A stretch of 5,514 bases of DNA, from positions 1 to 5,514 of the forward strand of contig DATCLO010000155.1 of NCBI GenBank assembly GCA_036563875.1, written 5' to 3'. The notes under the pieces are model-generated. The model was not told where the DNA came from and ran no database searches. It saw only the letters and a program-made list of their open reading frames with translations. Positions 5,223 through 5,514 of the stretch are shown in pieces (the stretch's first letter is position 1; every line of letters begins with the position of its first letter). The stretch is from ZC4RG29 sp036563875. Lineage in GTDB: Bacteria; Bacteroidota; Bacteroidia; Cytophagales; Cyclobacteriaceae. A program made the translations under genes and the position numbers.

Positions 5223-5375
5223 ATGGGTAGCATCTTGTATATCGTAGCAGTCGTGCTTGTAATAGCGTGGCTCATTGGTTTCCTGGGATATTCCGCAGGC
5301 GGAATGATTCACATCCTTCTTGTACTGGCAATAATCTCAGTACTCGTAAGCGTTATCCGGGGCAGAAGCGTTTGA
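5223..5375 (+). CDS. Small two-helix membrane protein, Lmo0937/DUF5670 type
   Basis: The 50-residue frame reads MGSILYIVAVVLVIAWLIGF, then a short glycine turn (LGYSAGGMIH), a second hydrophobic helix (ILLVLAIISVLVSVI) and a basic end (RGRSV). The order 'two helices around a G-x-x-AGG-x-IH-x-LL turn' is that of the Lmo0937 family (DUF5670) of tiny inner-membrane proteins. Their function is not established; they are common in Bacteroidota and are often linked with stress genes. The start ATG has an A-rich leader and no Shine-Dalgarno sequence. A strong terminator 20 bases after the stop suggests a single-gene transcript. Confidence 0.85.
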   Translation: MGSILYIVAVVLVIAWLIGFLGYSAGGMIHILLVLAIISVLVSVIRGRSV

Positions 5376-5394
5376 CGACATCACCAGCTCAAGC

Positions 5395-5433
5395 AAGAAT
5401 GATCGTCGTTCCCGGATGATGATCATTCTTTCT
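5395..5433 (+). terminator. Strong stem-loop terminator after the small membrane protein
   Basis: The stem pairs 5395-5409 (AAGAATGATCGTCGT) with 5416-5430 (ATGATGATCATTCTT): 15 base pairs including two G-U wobbles, around the six-base loop TCCCGG. A T/C-rich run (TTCTTTCTCC) covers the end. The T-run is short but the stem is long. It lies 20 bases after the stop at 5375 and separates that gene from the next start at 5455. Confidence 0.7.
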
Positions 5434-5454
5434 CCCCTTGTCTAAGCCATTACT

Positions 5455-5514
5455 ATGGGCACTACTGCTGATCCTACGCCTTTCTATAAGAAGCTGGCGT
5501 TTAACCTGCTGTCC
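5455..5514 (+). CDS. N-terminal fragment of a further gene, cut by window edge
   Basis: Twenty codons are visible: MGTTADPTPFYKKLAFNLLS. The opening is a short polar stretch followed by FYKKLAFNLL, which could begin a membrane helix. AI-2E/PerM-type transporters of this phylum can begin in a similar way, but 20 residues are too few to identify the product. The strand and the terminator just upstream support a separate transcription unit. Confidence 0.45.
   Translation, partial: MGTTADPTPFYKKLAFNLLS

Noticed and set aside
5064..5312. 82-codon minus-strand frame
   Set aside because: It overlaps the SRAP start and the 50-residue Lmo0937-type gene in antisense; its translation shows no domain.

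Overview
The window looks like chromosome of a member of the Bacteroidota, probably from the Cytophagales or Chitinophagales side given the moderate GC content. The evidence is the start of a TonB-dependent receptor with a carboxypeptidase-like regulatory domain, an outer-membrane barrel ending in Phe, a lipoprotein with acidic residues just after its Cys, and start regions that mostly lack a Shine-Dalgarno sequence. The genus cannot be fixed from this sequence.

Layout. Positions 1-3784 hold five genes, all on the minus strand, read right to left: a 64-residue basic protein with an SH3/KOW-like look (3590-3784); a 183-residue membrane-anchored protein of unknown function with a GTG start (2967-3518); a 308-residue outer-membrane beta-barrel of the 'transporter'/Phenol_MetA_deg type (1919-2845); a 514-residue lipoprotein of the vanadium-dependent haloperoxidase/PAP2 phosphatase superfamily (356-1900); and the first 79 codons of a TonB-dependent receptor (1-239), which runs off the left edge. 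The barrel and the haloperoxidase-like gene are 18 bases apart and share a similar leader, so they are very probably co-transcribed. The module looks like a cell-envelope unit: a barrel, a lipid-anchored vanadate/phosphate-site enzyme, and perhaps an importer. Its substrate is not visible.

Positions 3785-4064 are a divergent intergenic region rich in small dyads (GGTCA/TGACC type). One of them is followed by seven T on the plus strand. To its right lies an unrecognised 111-residue helical protein on the plus strand (4065-4400). Its last 58 bases overlap tail-to-tail with an SRAP/YedK/HMCES-type abasic-site DNA-protein crosslink protein on the minus strand (4343-5077). A 145-base divergent region follows, with a perfect 6-bp dyad. 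Then come a 50-residue two-helix membrane protein of the Lmo0937/DUF5670 type (5223-5375, plus strand), a strong stem-loop terminator (5395-5433), and the first 20 codons of another plus-strand gene cut by the right edge.

The points most worth a second look are: a perfect 24-bp tandem duplication that copies both the Shine-Dalgarno-like sequence and the start codon of the receptor gene; the two-repeat architecture of the haloperoxidase-like protein, with a decayed N-terminal copy; the dyad-rich intergenic region; and the convergent gene overlap. No CRISPR array, insertion sequence, tRNA or rRNA gene is visible. Nothing here proves a new system; the envelope haloperoxidase module is the best candidate.
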